From contig JALTAS010000067.1 of assembly GCA_027058925.1 (NCBI GenBank), positions 1 to 15,548 of the forward strand: a DNA stretch of 15,548 nt. Reading direction: 5' to 3'. This document shows, piece after piece, positions 1 to 7,272 of this stretch. Both the position numbers and the translations under genes were made by a program. The notes beneath the pieces are model-generated. The model had not been told where the DNA came from. It searched no databases and was given only the letters and a program-made list of their open reading frames with translations. The first letter of the stretch is position 1; each line of letters begins with the position of its first letter. The stretch comes from Persephonella sp. (GTDB taxonomy: Bacteria > Aquificota > Aquificia > Aquificales > Hydrogenothermaceae).

Positions 1-14
1 ATTTCTTCACCCAT
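1..14 (-). CDS. 5' end of an unidentified gene (cut by window edge)
   Basis: On the minus strand an AGGTGG-type ribosome-binding site at about 24-31 lies a suitable distance before an ATG at 14-12. It is followed by open codons for Met-Gly-Glu-Glu before the window ends. A promoter-like pair lies upstream at 66-95. Four codons do not allow any family assignment. It could belong to the same transcription direction as the fumarate reductase genes, but a hairpin at 151-171 separates them, so it is probably its own unit. Confidence 0.4.
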
Positions 15-65
15 ATCGCCCACCACCTTTTAGTTTTTTCATATATTAGAATATTGCTAATAATA

Positions 66-95
66 ATTATATATAAATTGGGTATATTAATGCAA
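66..95 (-). promoter_or_regulatory. Putative sigma-70 promoter for the edge gene
   Basis: Read on the minus strand, a perfect TATAAT -10 hexamer (71-66) is preceded after 18 bases by TTGCAT (95-90), a weak -35. It lies about 50 bases before the ATG at 14. The surrounding stretch is extremely AT-rich, so a chance TATAAT is possible. Confidence 0.4.
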
Positions 96-150
96 TCATT
101 TTTATATAATTATTGAGAATATTTGTATAATCTAAATCATAAAATTGGGG

Positions 151-171
151 TAAGAGGGAGAAACCCTCTTA
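151..171 (-). terminator. Hairpin after the fumarate reductase gene pair
   Basis: An 8-bp perfect inverted repeat (TAAGAGGG / CCCTCTTA) with a 5-base loop begins directly after the stop codon at 175-173. On the minus strand it is followed by CCCCAATTTTAT, so the U-run is short and offset. It may be a weak intrinsic terminator or a 3'-end stabilising stem-loop. On the plus strand only three T residues follow, which favours the minus-strand reading. Confidence 0.55.
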
Positions 172-172
172 T

Positions 173-1057
173 TTATGCTACTTTCTGGACGATGTTTTCA
201 GTTGATACAACATGCTTTTCAAGACCTAACTCTTTTGGTTTTATTCCTATTGCAAGACCTATCATCTGTGGAAGATGGAGAACAGGCATTCCTAAGTTAA
301 CTCCTATTCTTTCTTCCGCTTCCTCCTGCATCGCATCAAGCTGTGTATGGCAGAGCGGACATGGTGTCACCATAAAGTCTGCTTTTTCTTCCTTTGCAGA
401 CTGGGCATCCATAGCAGTAAGTTTAAGGGTTACTTTGTCTTCTGCTGACCAGAACGAGTGAAAACCACAGCATGCGAGCCTTGCTGTATGATCAACAGAA
501 TTTCCACCTATTGCCTCTATTATCATCTCTATGGATTTTGGGTTATCAGGATCTTCATAGCCTATAAGATACGGAGGTCTTATTATGTGGCATCCGTAAA
601 AAGGTGCTATGTTAAACTCTTTGAGGGGTCTTACGACCATATCTTTAAGTTTGTCAAGGCCTACACCATCAATAACTTCCCAAAGAAAATGGGTCACTTC
701 AGATGTTCCCTTATACTCAAGCCCTGCTTCTTTAAGAACCTCATTGACAGCATCTTTCAGTTCAGGATCATTATCAAGTTTGAATTTTGTTTCTCTCAGC
801 ATAAGTGTACAGGTGTTGCATATTGTTAGAAGATCAAGCCCCAGTTCCTCTGCAAGGGCAAGGTTTCTTGCGTTTATCGTTAATGCCAAAAACTCATCTT
901 TTTCCTGTACAGCTCCTGCTCCACAGCATGTTGCAGCTTCAAGCTCTATAAGCTCCATCCCAAGCTTTTCAGCCACGAGCTTTGTTGAATTGTAAAGCTC
1001 AGGTGCAACCCCTTTTGCCGAGCATCCTGTATAAAAGGCATATTTAAGCTCTGCCAT
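173..1057 (-). CDS. HdrB/SdhE-like cysteine-rich subunit of fumarate reductase/succinate dehydrogenase
   Basis: This 294-residue protein has two CCG (cysteine-rich) domains: C12, C44-C45-G and C80-x2-C83, then C156, C196-C197-G and C233-x2-C236. This is the signature of heterodisulfide reductase subunit B and of the SdhE subunit of class E succinate dehydrogenases. In HdrB such domains bind noncubane [4Fe-4S] clusters. There are no membrane helices. The ATG overlaps the stop of the upstream iron-sulfur subunit (TAATG), implying translational coupling and a common complex. The likely role, by inference, is to carry electrons between the FrdB-type subunit and a quinone or thiol/ferredoxin partner in place of the usual transmembrane anchor. 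Automatic annotation may call it CoB-CoM heterodisulfide reductase subunit B, but the pairing with an FrdB argues for the fumarate/succinate enzyme. The flavoprotein subunit is not in the window. Confidence 0.82.
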   Translation of the reverse strand: MAELKYAFYTGCSAKGVAPELYNSTKLVAEKLGMELIELEAATCCGAGAVQEKDEFLALTINARNLALAEELGLDLLTICNTCTLMLRETKFKLDNDPELKDAVNEVLKEAGLEYKGTSEVTHFLWEVIDGVGLDKLKDMVVRPLKEFNIAPFYGCHIIRPPYLIGYEDPDNPKSIEMIIEAIGGNSVDHTARLACCGFHSFWSAEDKVTLKLTAMDAQSAKEEKADFMVTPCPLCHTQLDAMQEEAEERIGVNLGMPVLHLPQMIGLAIGIKPKELGLEKHVVSTENIVQKVA

Positions 1058-2121
1058 TACTCATTACCTCCGGTTTCTGCGTAATTAGGTCTTTTCCTTG
1101 TTTTCCTTTTGTCTTCATAAATGACTCCCATTATCTGAGGAAGCCTTATCTTCACTTCTTTTTCCTTTTGTTTTGCCACCTCGTATATCTTCTGAACTTC
1201 CTCAATTCTTTTTACTTTATGACCTCCAAAAAAGTCTGCATAATTTACCTTGCCTTTTAGCATCATTTTTATGCCAAATGGAGCCCTTTTTATTGCCCCC
1301 AAGATACCTTCCTGTCTCATAGGAAGAAGCATTTCATTCAGCAGTCCTCTGTTGTATATGTCTTTTTCAAATATCTCAGCGTGTATCTCTCCGGGAGTTT
1401 TGTATCCTGCTTCGGCTGCCATTATTCTCAGTCTAATTATGTTTTCGTAAGGCTGAACCTCTTTTGGACATCTTGTGGTACACTCCATACATCTTACACA
1501 CCATTCAAGGTTAAAATCATCCAGAACAACCTCAAACCTCTCCTTTTTCTCCCCATCTCTTGTGTCAGCGATAAATCTGTAAGCTTTAGAATGAACCATA
1601 GGTCCAAGATATTCTTTGTTTGCTTTAAGGGCGTTGCAGTCTGACATACAGGAAGCACACAGTATACAGTCTGAAGCAAAATCTATCTTGTGGTGATCGT
1701 AAGGATCCTGTCTGTATTCTGTTCCATCAGCAGGAGGAGACTCTTTTGGTATAAACCACGGCTTAACCTTTTTGAGCTTATCAACAAGCCAGTCCATATC
1801 GTATATAAGATCTTTAAGTGTTTTCACATTTCCTATAGGCTCAACTGTAACAGTATCTGTTCCGTACTTTTCAAGCAGATGGGTGATCTGAACTTTACAT
1901 GCAAGTGTTGCATGACCGTTAATTCTCATTGCGCAGGAGCCGCAGATGGCGGCACGGCAGTTGTAACGGAAGGATATTGTGGGATCCTGCTCTTCCTTTG
2001 CTTTAAAAAGGGCTGCAAGAACTGTCATTCCTTTTTCAACAGGAAGTTCATATGTTTTGTAGTAAGGTTCAGAGTCTTTAGTAGGATCGTACCTGAAAAC
2101 TTTAAGCTTGAATTTATCCAT
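1057..2121 (-). CDS. frdB: Fumarate reductase/succinate dehydrogenase iron-sulfur subunit
   Basis: This 354-residue protein has an N-terminal plant-type ferredoxin domain whose [2Fe-2S] ligands are C55, C60, C63 and C75. A dicluster ferredoxin domain follows, with C152-x2-C155-x2-C158-x3-C162 and C208-x2-C211-x2-C214-x3-C218-Pro. Classical SdhB proteins hold a [3Fe-4S] centre because one cysteine of the second site is absent. Here both sites have the full CxxCxxCxxxC spacing, so a [4Fe-4S] centre is expected, as in HdrB-anchored (class E, thiol:fumarate reductase-like) enzymes. About 125 residues follow the last cluster, making it much longer than the usual 230-260 residues. A ribosome-binding site (AGAGGTGG) precedes the ATG. 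The enzyme interconverts fumarate and succinate with a flavoprotein encoded elsewhere. In reductive-TCA organisms the fumarate-reducing direction is needed. Choosing frdB rather than sdhB is inference. Confidence 0.88.
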   Translation of the reverse strand: MDKFKLKVFRYDPTKDSEPYYKTYELPVEKGMTVLAALFKAKEEQDPTISFRYNCRAAICGSCAMRINGHATLACKVQITHLLEKYGTDTVTVEPIGNVKTLKDLIYDMDWLVDKLKKVKPWFIPKESPPADGTEYRQDPYDHHKIDFASDCILCASCMSDCNALKANKEYLGPMVHSKAYRFIADTRDGEKKERFEVVLDDFNLEWCVRCMECTTRCPKEVQPYENIIRLRIMAAEAGYKTPGEIHAEIFEKDIYNRGLLNEMLLPMRQEGILGAIKRAPFGIKMMLKGKVNYADFFGGHKVKRIEEVQKIYEVAKQKEKEVKIRLPQIMGVIYEDKRKTRKRPNYAETGGNE

Positions 2122-2153
2122 CTTCCCACCTCTTTTAAAACGCTGTTTGGTTT

Positions 2154-2182
2154 ATTTTAAAAGGTTTTTTGATAAAAATCAA
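2154..2182 (-). promoter_or_regulatory. Putative sigma-70 promoter of the frdB unit
   Basis: On the minus strand TTGATT (2182-2177) and TAAAAT (2159-2154) are separated by 17 bases, close to the consensus pair. The predicted start, near 2147, gives a leader of about 25 bases before the ATG at 2121. The -35 hexamer lies inside the FNR-type palindrome at 2169-2182. Confidence 0.6.
2169..2182. promoter_or_regulatory. FNR/CRP-family operator palindrome (TTGAT-N4-ATCAA)
   Basis: The sequence reads TTGAT-AAAA-ATCAA, an exact match to the FNR box consensus, and one further T/A pair extends the symmetry. It overlaps the -35 of the minus-strand frdB promoter, with its centre near -28. That position suggests repression of this promoter or use of another start site. 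It also lies upstream of the divergent archaemetzincin promoter. Background AT-richness lowers the weight, but both half-sites are perfect. Confidence 0.55.
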
Positions 2183-2189
2183 AGATTTT

Positions 2190-2217
2190 TTGAAAATTTT
2201 ATATCCAGATATATTTT
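2190..2217 (+). promoter_or_regulatory. Possible promoter for the archaemetzincin-hisS unit
   Basis: TTGAAA (2190-2195) and TATTTT (2212-2217) are separated by 16 bases upstream of the ribosome-binding site at 2226-2232. The -10 is weak and the leader would be very short. The call rests mainly on the divergent arrangement, which requires a promoter here. Confidence 0.35.
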
Positions 2218-2225
2218 TATATTTT

Positions 2226-2232
2226 AAGGGGG
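2226..2232 (+). promoter_or_regulatory. Ribosome-binding site that selects a TTG start
   Basis: AAGGGGG lies 7 bases before a TTG at 2240 but only 1 base before the in-frame TTG at 2234. Normal spacing therefore favours 2240 as the initiator of the downstream protease gene. Confidence 0.6.
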
Positions 2233-2239
2233 ATTGAAA

Positions 2240-2779
2240 TTGAGATTTGATTCTATTGTTATTCAGCCTTACCTTCCTGAGGACAGAATTGATAAGAAAC
2301 TTCTCAAAGTAAGGATTGAAAGCATATTTAAAATATCCGTTAGATGGAATCAGCCTGTTCATACTCCAGAAACAGCTCTGGATAGATTTAGGGGACAGTA
2401 TTTGGGAAGCTATTTTTTGAGAGATCTCCTAAAATACAGAGAGGAAAAAAGTATACTTTTAGGGATAGTTTCAAGGGATATCTATGAACCTGGAATGAAT
2501 TTTATTTTTGGTGTTGCCTCCCCATACACAAAAACAGCTGTTATATCAACCTACAGACTTCACAACAGTCTTTACGGACTTCCTGAAAACAGCCATCTTT
2601 TTATGGACAGGGTGACTAAGGAATCTGTTCATGAGATAGGACATGTTCTTGGACTTTCACACTGCTCTGACCCTGAATGTGTAATGCATTTTTCAAACTC
2701 TCTGCTGGATACAGACAGAAAAAGTTTTCATTTCTGCTCTTCCTGTTACAAAAAAGTTTTGTCAGCTCTTGGTTTATAA
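2240..2779 (+). CDS. Archaemetzincin-family zinc metalloprotease
   Basis: With the TTG start at 2240 the protein is 179 residues (181 from the TTG at 2234). Near residues 131-149 it carries HEIGHVLGLSHC followed by Cys and Met (C-x-M). This is the archaemetzincin pattern HExxHxxGxxHC-x4-C-x-M, and a CxxC (CSSC) follows about 16 residues after the methionine. The three histidines bind catalytic zinc with Glu as base, and the four cysteines form a second, structural zinc site characteristic of the family. No signal peptide is visible, so it is probably cytoplasmic. The family is found mainly in archaea and in animals (AMZ1/2) and is sparse in bacteria; its substrates are poorly known. hisS follows 28 bases downstream on the same strand, so the two are probably co-transcribed. 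The family call is strong, the function is not known. Confidence 0.85.
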   Translation: MRFDSIVIQPYLPEDRIDKKLLKVRIESIFKISVRWNQPVHTPETALDRFRGQYLGSYFLRDLLKYREEKSILLGIVSRDIYEPGMNFIFGVASPYTKTAVISTYRLHNSLYGLPENSHLFMDRVTKESVHEIGHVLGLSHCSDPECVMHFSNSLLDTDRKSFHFCSSCYKKVLSALGL

Positions 2780-2807
2780 TTTTATAAATATTTTCTGGAG
2801 GTAAAAC

Positions 2808-4046
2808 TTGTCCCAGGTTAAAAAGGTAAGAGGTTTTCAGGATATATACGGAGAAGATGCAAAAAAATACAGGTTTGTTGTTGAAACAGCAAGAAAAATA
2901 TTTGAGGATTACAACTTCAGTGAGATTATCCTGCCCTATGTGGAAGATGTTTCTCTATTTGTAAGATCTGTTGGTGAAGAGACAGACATTGTTCAGAAAG
3001 AGATGTATGTGTTTGAAGATAGAGGGGGAAGGAAGGTTGCACTCAGACCTGAAGGAACAGCTTCAGCTGTAAGAGCTTATATAGAAGAAGGACTGTACGC
3101 AAAAGGCGGATACCAGAAGCTTTTTTATGAAGGGGCTATGTTCAGATATGAAAGACCTCAGGCAGGTAGATACAGACAGTTCCATCAGATAGGTGCTGAG
3201 ATCTTTGGTGCCAATTCTCCTCTCTCAGATGCAGAGCTTATAAAAATGGTAAAGGATATACTTGATCAGCTTGGGATACAGACAAGGCTTGAGATAAACA
3301 CACTTGGTGATTTTGAAAGCAGAAGAAGATATATAGATGTTTTAAGGAGTTTTTTGAAAGAAAGACAGGATCTTCTCTGTGAAGACTGCAAAAGAAGAAT
3401 AGAAAGAAATCCTTTAAGGGTTCTTGATTGCAAAGTGGAAAGCTGTAGAGAAGCAACAAAGGATGCACCTGTTTTAATAGATTACATATCAGATCAGAGC
3501 CTCCAGAGATTTGAAAAGCTTAAAGAGTATTTAAAAGCTATGGGAATAAGTTTCATATTTAATCCAAGACTTGTAAGAGGTCTTGATTATTATACTGACA
3601 CAGTTTTTGAGTTTATAACAGATAAGATAGGAGCTCAGGGAACGGTTGCTGCAGGTGGAAGGTATGACACACTTGTAAAACAGCTTGGAGGTCCTGAAAC
3701 CCCTGCCCTTGGATTTGCCGCTGGAATAGAAAGACTTATGCTTCTTGTTGAAAAACTGCCTGAAGAAAAGGATCTTGTTGTTGTGATACCTGTTGTTTCT
3801 GAGTTTAATATTGAGGGTTTGAAAATAGCAGACAGATTGAGAAAAAAAGGGATCAAAACAGAGCTTATCCTGAAAGAGGGAAGTCTGAAATCTAAGATGA
3901 AGCTTGCAAATAAAATAGGGGGGAGATTTGTTGTTTTTGCCTCAGAAAATCCTGAGCTGAAAGATATGGAAACCGGAGAACAGGAAAAGTTTGAAAATGC
4001 AGAGGATCTTATTGATGTTCTTGCTGAAAAAACTGTTAAACCTTAA
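2808..4046 (+). CDS. hisS: Histidyl-tRNA synthetase
   Basis: This 412-residue class II aminoacyl-tRNA synthetase charges tRNA-His with histidine in the cytoplasm. Visible signatures are motif 2 with an FRYERPQAGRYRQFHQ-type run at about residues 107-122, the histidine-binding loop GLDYYTDTVFEF (HisA motif) in the middle, and motif 3 with AAGGRYD and GFAAGIERL. A C-terminal anticodon-binding domain follows (VVVIPV onward). The length is usual for the bacterial enzyme. Translation starts at TTG 2808 behind GGAGGT with 5-base spacing, giving the typical N-terminus with the KKVRGFQDIYG motif. Its stop codon overlaps that of the convergent bacteriohemerythrin gene by 3-4 bases. Confidence 0.96.
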   Translation: MSQVKKVRGFQDIYGEDAKKYRFVVETARKIFEDYNFSEIILPYVEDVSLFVRSVGEETDIVQKEMYVFEDRGGRKVALRPEGTASAVRAYIEEGLYAKGGYQKLFYEGAMFRYERPQAGRYRQFHQIGAEIFGANSPLSDAELIKMVKDILDQLGIQTRLEINTLGDFESRRRYIDVLRSFLKERQDLLCEDCKRRIERNPLRVLDCKVESCREATKDAPVLIDYISDQSLQRFEKLKEYLKAMGISFIFNPRLVRGLDYYTDTVFEFITDKIGAQGTVAAGGRYDTLVKQLGGPETPALGFAAGIERLMLLVEKLPEEKDLVVVIPVVSEFNIEGLKIADRLRKKGIKTELILKEGSLKSKMKLANKIGGRFVVFASENPELKDMETGEQEKFENAEDLIDVLAEKTVKP

Positions 4047-4447
4047 CCTCTTTTCTCCTTCAGAAAATCTGCGTACTTTCTGTCAGTTTTCATTATGTGT
4101 GAAAAAAGCCATGAAAATGCAAAGGCTACAAGTTCTCTTAAAGCTTTAGTATCTCCCTGAAGGTATCTGTTTTTTTCCTCTGCATAAAGCTTTTTAAACA
4201 TCTGATGAACCTTTTTGTGTCCTTCTGTCTCAGGAAAACCTATCTCCTCCATAAATTTTTCTTCATAATCAAGGTGAAAACTGAGGTAATCCTCAAGGTT
4301 TTTCAGAAAATGCTCAACAGCTTCCTGCTTATGTCCTTCCTCAAGCTCCGTGTAAAACTCATTCAGCATCTCAACAAGTTTTCTGTGTTGCTTGTCTATC
4401 TCGGGTATTCCAAGCTCCAGATCCTTACTCCACTCAATAAGAACCAT
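4043..4447 (-). CDS. Bacteriohemerythrin (single-domain O2-binding diiron protein)
   Basis: The 134-residue protein is a stand-alone hemerythrin four-helix bundle. All seven expected diiron ligands can be placed: H21 (IDKQH), H58 and E62 (HLDYEE), H77 and H81 (GHKKVH), and H117 with D122 (HIMKTD). Members bind O2 reversibly and are thought to deliver, store or sense oxygen or nitric oxide in the cytoplasm. There is no signal peptide and no fused signalling domain. The gene is monocistronic and faces hisS, with stops overlapping at a TTAA. An oxygen-buffering role would fit a microaerophile, but that is inference. Confidence 0.93.
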   Translation of the reverse strand: MVLIEWSKDLELGIPEIDKQHRKLVEMLNEFYTELEEGHKQEAVEHFLKNLEDYLSFHLDYEEKFMEEIGFPETEGHKKVHQMFKKLYAEEKNRYLQGDTKALRELVAFAFSWLFSHIMKTDRKYADFLKEKRG

Positions 4448-4493
4448 GCCTTTACCCCCACGCTAATTTTTGATATTTTTATATTTTCTTATA

Positions 4494-4522
4494 AAACTAC
4501 AGATCGCATTTTTAACTGTCAA
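4494..4522 (-). promoter_or_regulatory. Possible promoter of the bacteriohemerythrin gene
   Basis: On the minus strand a perfect TTGACA (4522-4517) is followed after 17 bases by TAGTTT (4499-4494), a poor -10. A better TTTATA lies 4 bases further on, at a 21-base spacing. The gene begins about 45 bases downstream. The 4448-4555 gap must also hold the tgt promoter, for which I find no convincing hexamer pair. Confidence 0.35.
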
Positions 4523-4541
4523 TAGTTATTATTACTAAAAC

Positions 4542-4547
4542 GGGAGG
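4542..4547 (+). promoter_or_regulatory. Ribosome-binding site that points to a CTG start for tgt
   Basis: GGGAGG lies 8 bases upstream of an in-frame CTG at 4556, just after an in-frame TAA at 4553-4555. No ATG, GTG or TTG exists in this frame between that stop and the ATG at 4646, where no good ribosome-binding site is positioned. Confidence 0.65.
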
Positions 4548-4555
4548 ATTATTAA

Positions 4556-5698
<1,143 letters not shown>

Positions 5699-5701
5699 AA
5701 G

Positions 5702-6355
5702 ATGTTAGGGATGTTTAGAAAGAAAAAAACGAAGGTTGTTTACAGGTATCCTAATGAAAGGGTTGTTATATTTATAGACGGCGGGAATATGTTCCACGCA
5801 ACAAATGCATTAAAGATAAAGATAAACTATAAAAAGCTTGTTGAGATACTCCGAAAAGATAGGTGGCTTTTGAGGGCTTATTTTTACACAGGTATTCCTT
5901 CAGGAGATCTTCCAAAAGAGGTGAGAGAACAGCTGAGAAAACAGATGGGATTTTTAAAGGAGCTTCAGAACTTAGGGATAAAGGTAAAGACTATGCCCTT
6001 AAAAAAAACACCTGAAGGCTACATAGAAAAAGGGATAGATATCCTTATCGCAACAGATATGATAAGCCTTGCTTTTAAAAATGCATATGATACTGTTGTT
6101 CTTGTCAGCGGGGACAGCGATTTTGTCCCTGTAGTTGAAAAAATTCAGGATCTGGGAAAGAGGGTTGAGAACGCATCTTTCAAAAAAACAAGCTCATACG
6201 AGCTCAGAAGAGTGTGTGATGAGTTTATACTACTTGACAACATAAAACATAAGTTTACAACATCCCTAATACAGGAAAAAACGGAGGCTGAAAAAGGAAT
6301 TTTTACAAATATATTAAAAAAGTTAAAAAGCTTATTCAGAGGTGGTAAAAGATGA
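5702..6355 (+). CDS. NYN (LabA/DUF88-type PIN-like) domain protein, putative ribonuclease
   Basis: This 217-residue protein has a NYN domain at about residues 20-165. It contains VVIFIDGGN (D26), GIDILIATDM (D113, D119) and VVLVSGDSDF (D138, D140). These acidic residues form the metal site of PIN-like nucleases, so a role in RNA cleavage is expected; the substrate is unknown. A basic C-terminal tail (KKLKSLFRGGKR) could contact RNA. There is no signal peptide or membrane segment. AAAGGA lies 6 bases before ATG 5702; an in-frame ATG at 5711 is an alternative. It follows tgt by 3 bases and overlaps the next gene by ATGA, so it is co-translated with the HDAC-like protein. Confidence 0.85.
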   Translation: MLGMFRKKKTKVVYRYPNERVVIFIDGGNMFHATNALKIKINYKKLVEILRKDRWLLRAYFYTGIPSGDLPKEVREQLRKQMGFLKELQNLGIKVKTMPLKKTPEGYIEKGIDILIATDMISLAFKNAYDTVVLVSGDSDFVPVVEKIQDLGKRVENASFKKTSSYELRRVCDEFILLDNIKHKFTTSLIQEKTEAEKGIFTNILKKLKSLFRGGKR

Positions 6356-7272
6356 GGAAGGTTGGTTATATATACGATGATATTTACCTGAAGCACGACA
6401 CAGGTGAAGGACATCCTGAATCTCCCCAAAGGCTTACCGCGATAAATGAGTATGTGGATCTGATAAAGGATAAGTTGATATTTATAAAGCCAAGAAGAGC
6501 AACGGCACAGGATGTTGCGATGGTTCATGATCCTTATTATCCGCAGGAGATAATGGATCTTTGCTCTGCAGGGGGAACATACCTTGATCCTGATACAAGA
6601 TGCTCTGTTTTTTCCTATGAGGCTGCTCTTTATGCTGTAGGTGCAGGGCTTGAGGCTGTTGACAGATTGAAAAAGGGAGAGGTTGAAAGGATTTTTGCTG
6701 CTGTTAGACCTCCGGGACATCACGCAGAATACTCAAAAGCTATGGGTTTTTGTATATTTAACAACATCGCAATAGCTGCAAGATACGCACAGAAAAAGGG
6801 ATATGAAAAGGTTTTTATCATTGATTTTGATGCCCACCACGGGAATGGAACACAGAAGGCATTTTATGATGATGATACTGTTTTTTATTTTTCAACACAT
6901 GAATACCCTTTTTACCCTGGAACAGGATCAAAAGAAGAAAAGGGAAAGGGAAAAGGCTACGGATACACATACAATGTTCCACTGCCTGCAGGAACAGGTG
7001 ATGATGTTTATGAAAAAGTTTATTCTGAAGAACTTCCACCTCTAATAGAGAGGTTTGATCCTGACATAATCATGGTATCTGCAGGATACGATCTTCACAT
7101 GGATGATCCCCTGACTTACCTTGATGTATCCACAGAAGGAATAGGAAAGATAGTGGAGAACATTTTGAAAACAAAAGATGTTCCTTTTCTTTTCATGCTT
7201 GAAGGGGGATATAATCTTACCGCCCTTGGAGAAAGTGTAAAGCTAACCATTGAAAAGATGCTTCAGGTATGA
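6352..7272 (+). CDS. Histone-deacetylase-family zinc amidohydrolase
   Basis: The 306-residue protein has the arginase-deacetylase fold signatures of the bacterial HDAC/acetoin-utilisation/acetylpolyamine amidohydrolase family. These are HPESPQRL near 21-28, RPPGHHAE with the catalytic His pair H123/H124, and DFDAHHGNG with zinc ligands D160 and H162. SAGYD supplies zinc ligand D247 and EGGYN the transition-state tyrosine Y287. It should hydrolyse acetyl-amide bonds; an acetylated protein, polyamine or other small molecule could be the substrate. It is cytoplasmic, with no signal peptide. ATGA overlaps at both ends couple its translation to the NYN and murE genes. No acetyltransferase partner is nearby. 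Confidence 0.92.
   Translation: MRKVGYIYDDIYLKHDTGEGHPESPQRLTAINEYVDLIKDKLIFIKPRRATAQDVAMVHDPYYPQEIMDLCSAGGTYLDPDTRCSVFSYEAALYAVGAGLEAVDRLKKGEVERIFAAVRPPGHHAEYSKAMGFCIFNNIAIAARYAQKKGYEKVFIIDFDAHHGNGTQKAFYDDDTVFYFSTHEYPFYPGTGSKEEKGKGKGYGYTYNVPLPAGTGDDVYEKVYSEELPPLIERFDPDIIMVSAGYDLHMDDPLTYLDVSTEGIGKIVENILKTKDVPFLFMLEGGYNLTALGESVKLTIEKMLQV

Noticed and set aside
609..995. Plus-strand open frame opposite the HdrB-like gene
   Set aside because: Its Ser/Leu-rich composition is a reading-frame shadow of the real minus-strand gene.
173..1057. Reading the cysteine-rich protein as a methanogen-type CoB-CoM heterodisulfide reductase
   Set aside because: It is coupled to an FrdB/SdhB-type subunit and no HdrA or HdrC is present, so a role in a fumarate/succinate complex fits better.
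1690..2160. Plus-strand open frame opposite frdB
   Set aside because: It is antisense to a clearly conserved gene, has no ribosome-binding site, and its translation resembles no protein family.
2234..2239. TTG at 2234 as start of the archaemetzincin gene
   Set aside because: It sits only one base after AAGGGGG; the in-frame TTG at 2240 has normal 7-base spacing.
4035..4047. Small inverted repeat GTTAA-ACC-TTAAC at the hisS end followed by CTCTTTTCT
   Set aside because: The stem is only 5 AT-rich base pairs and the T-run is interrupted; it is too weak to call as a terminator in a thermophile.
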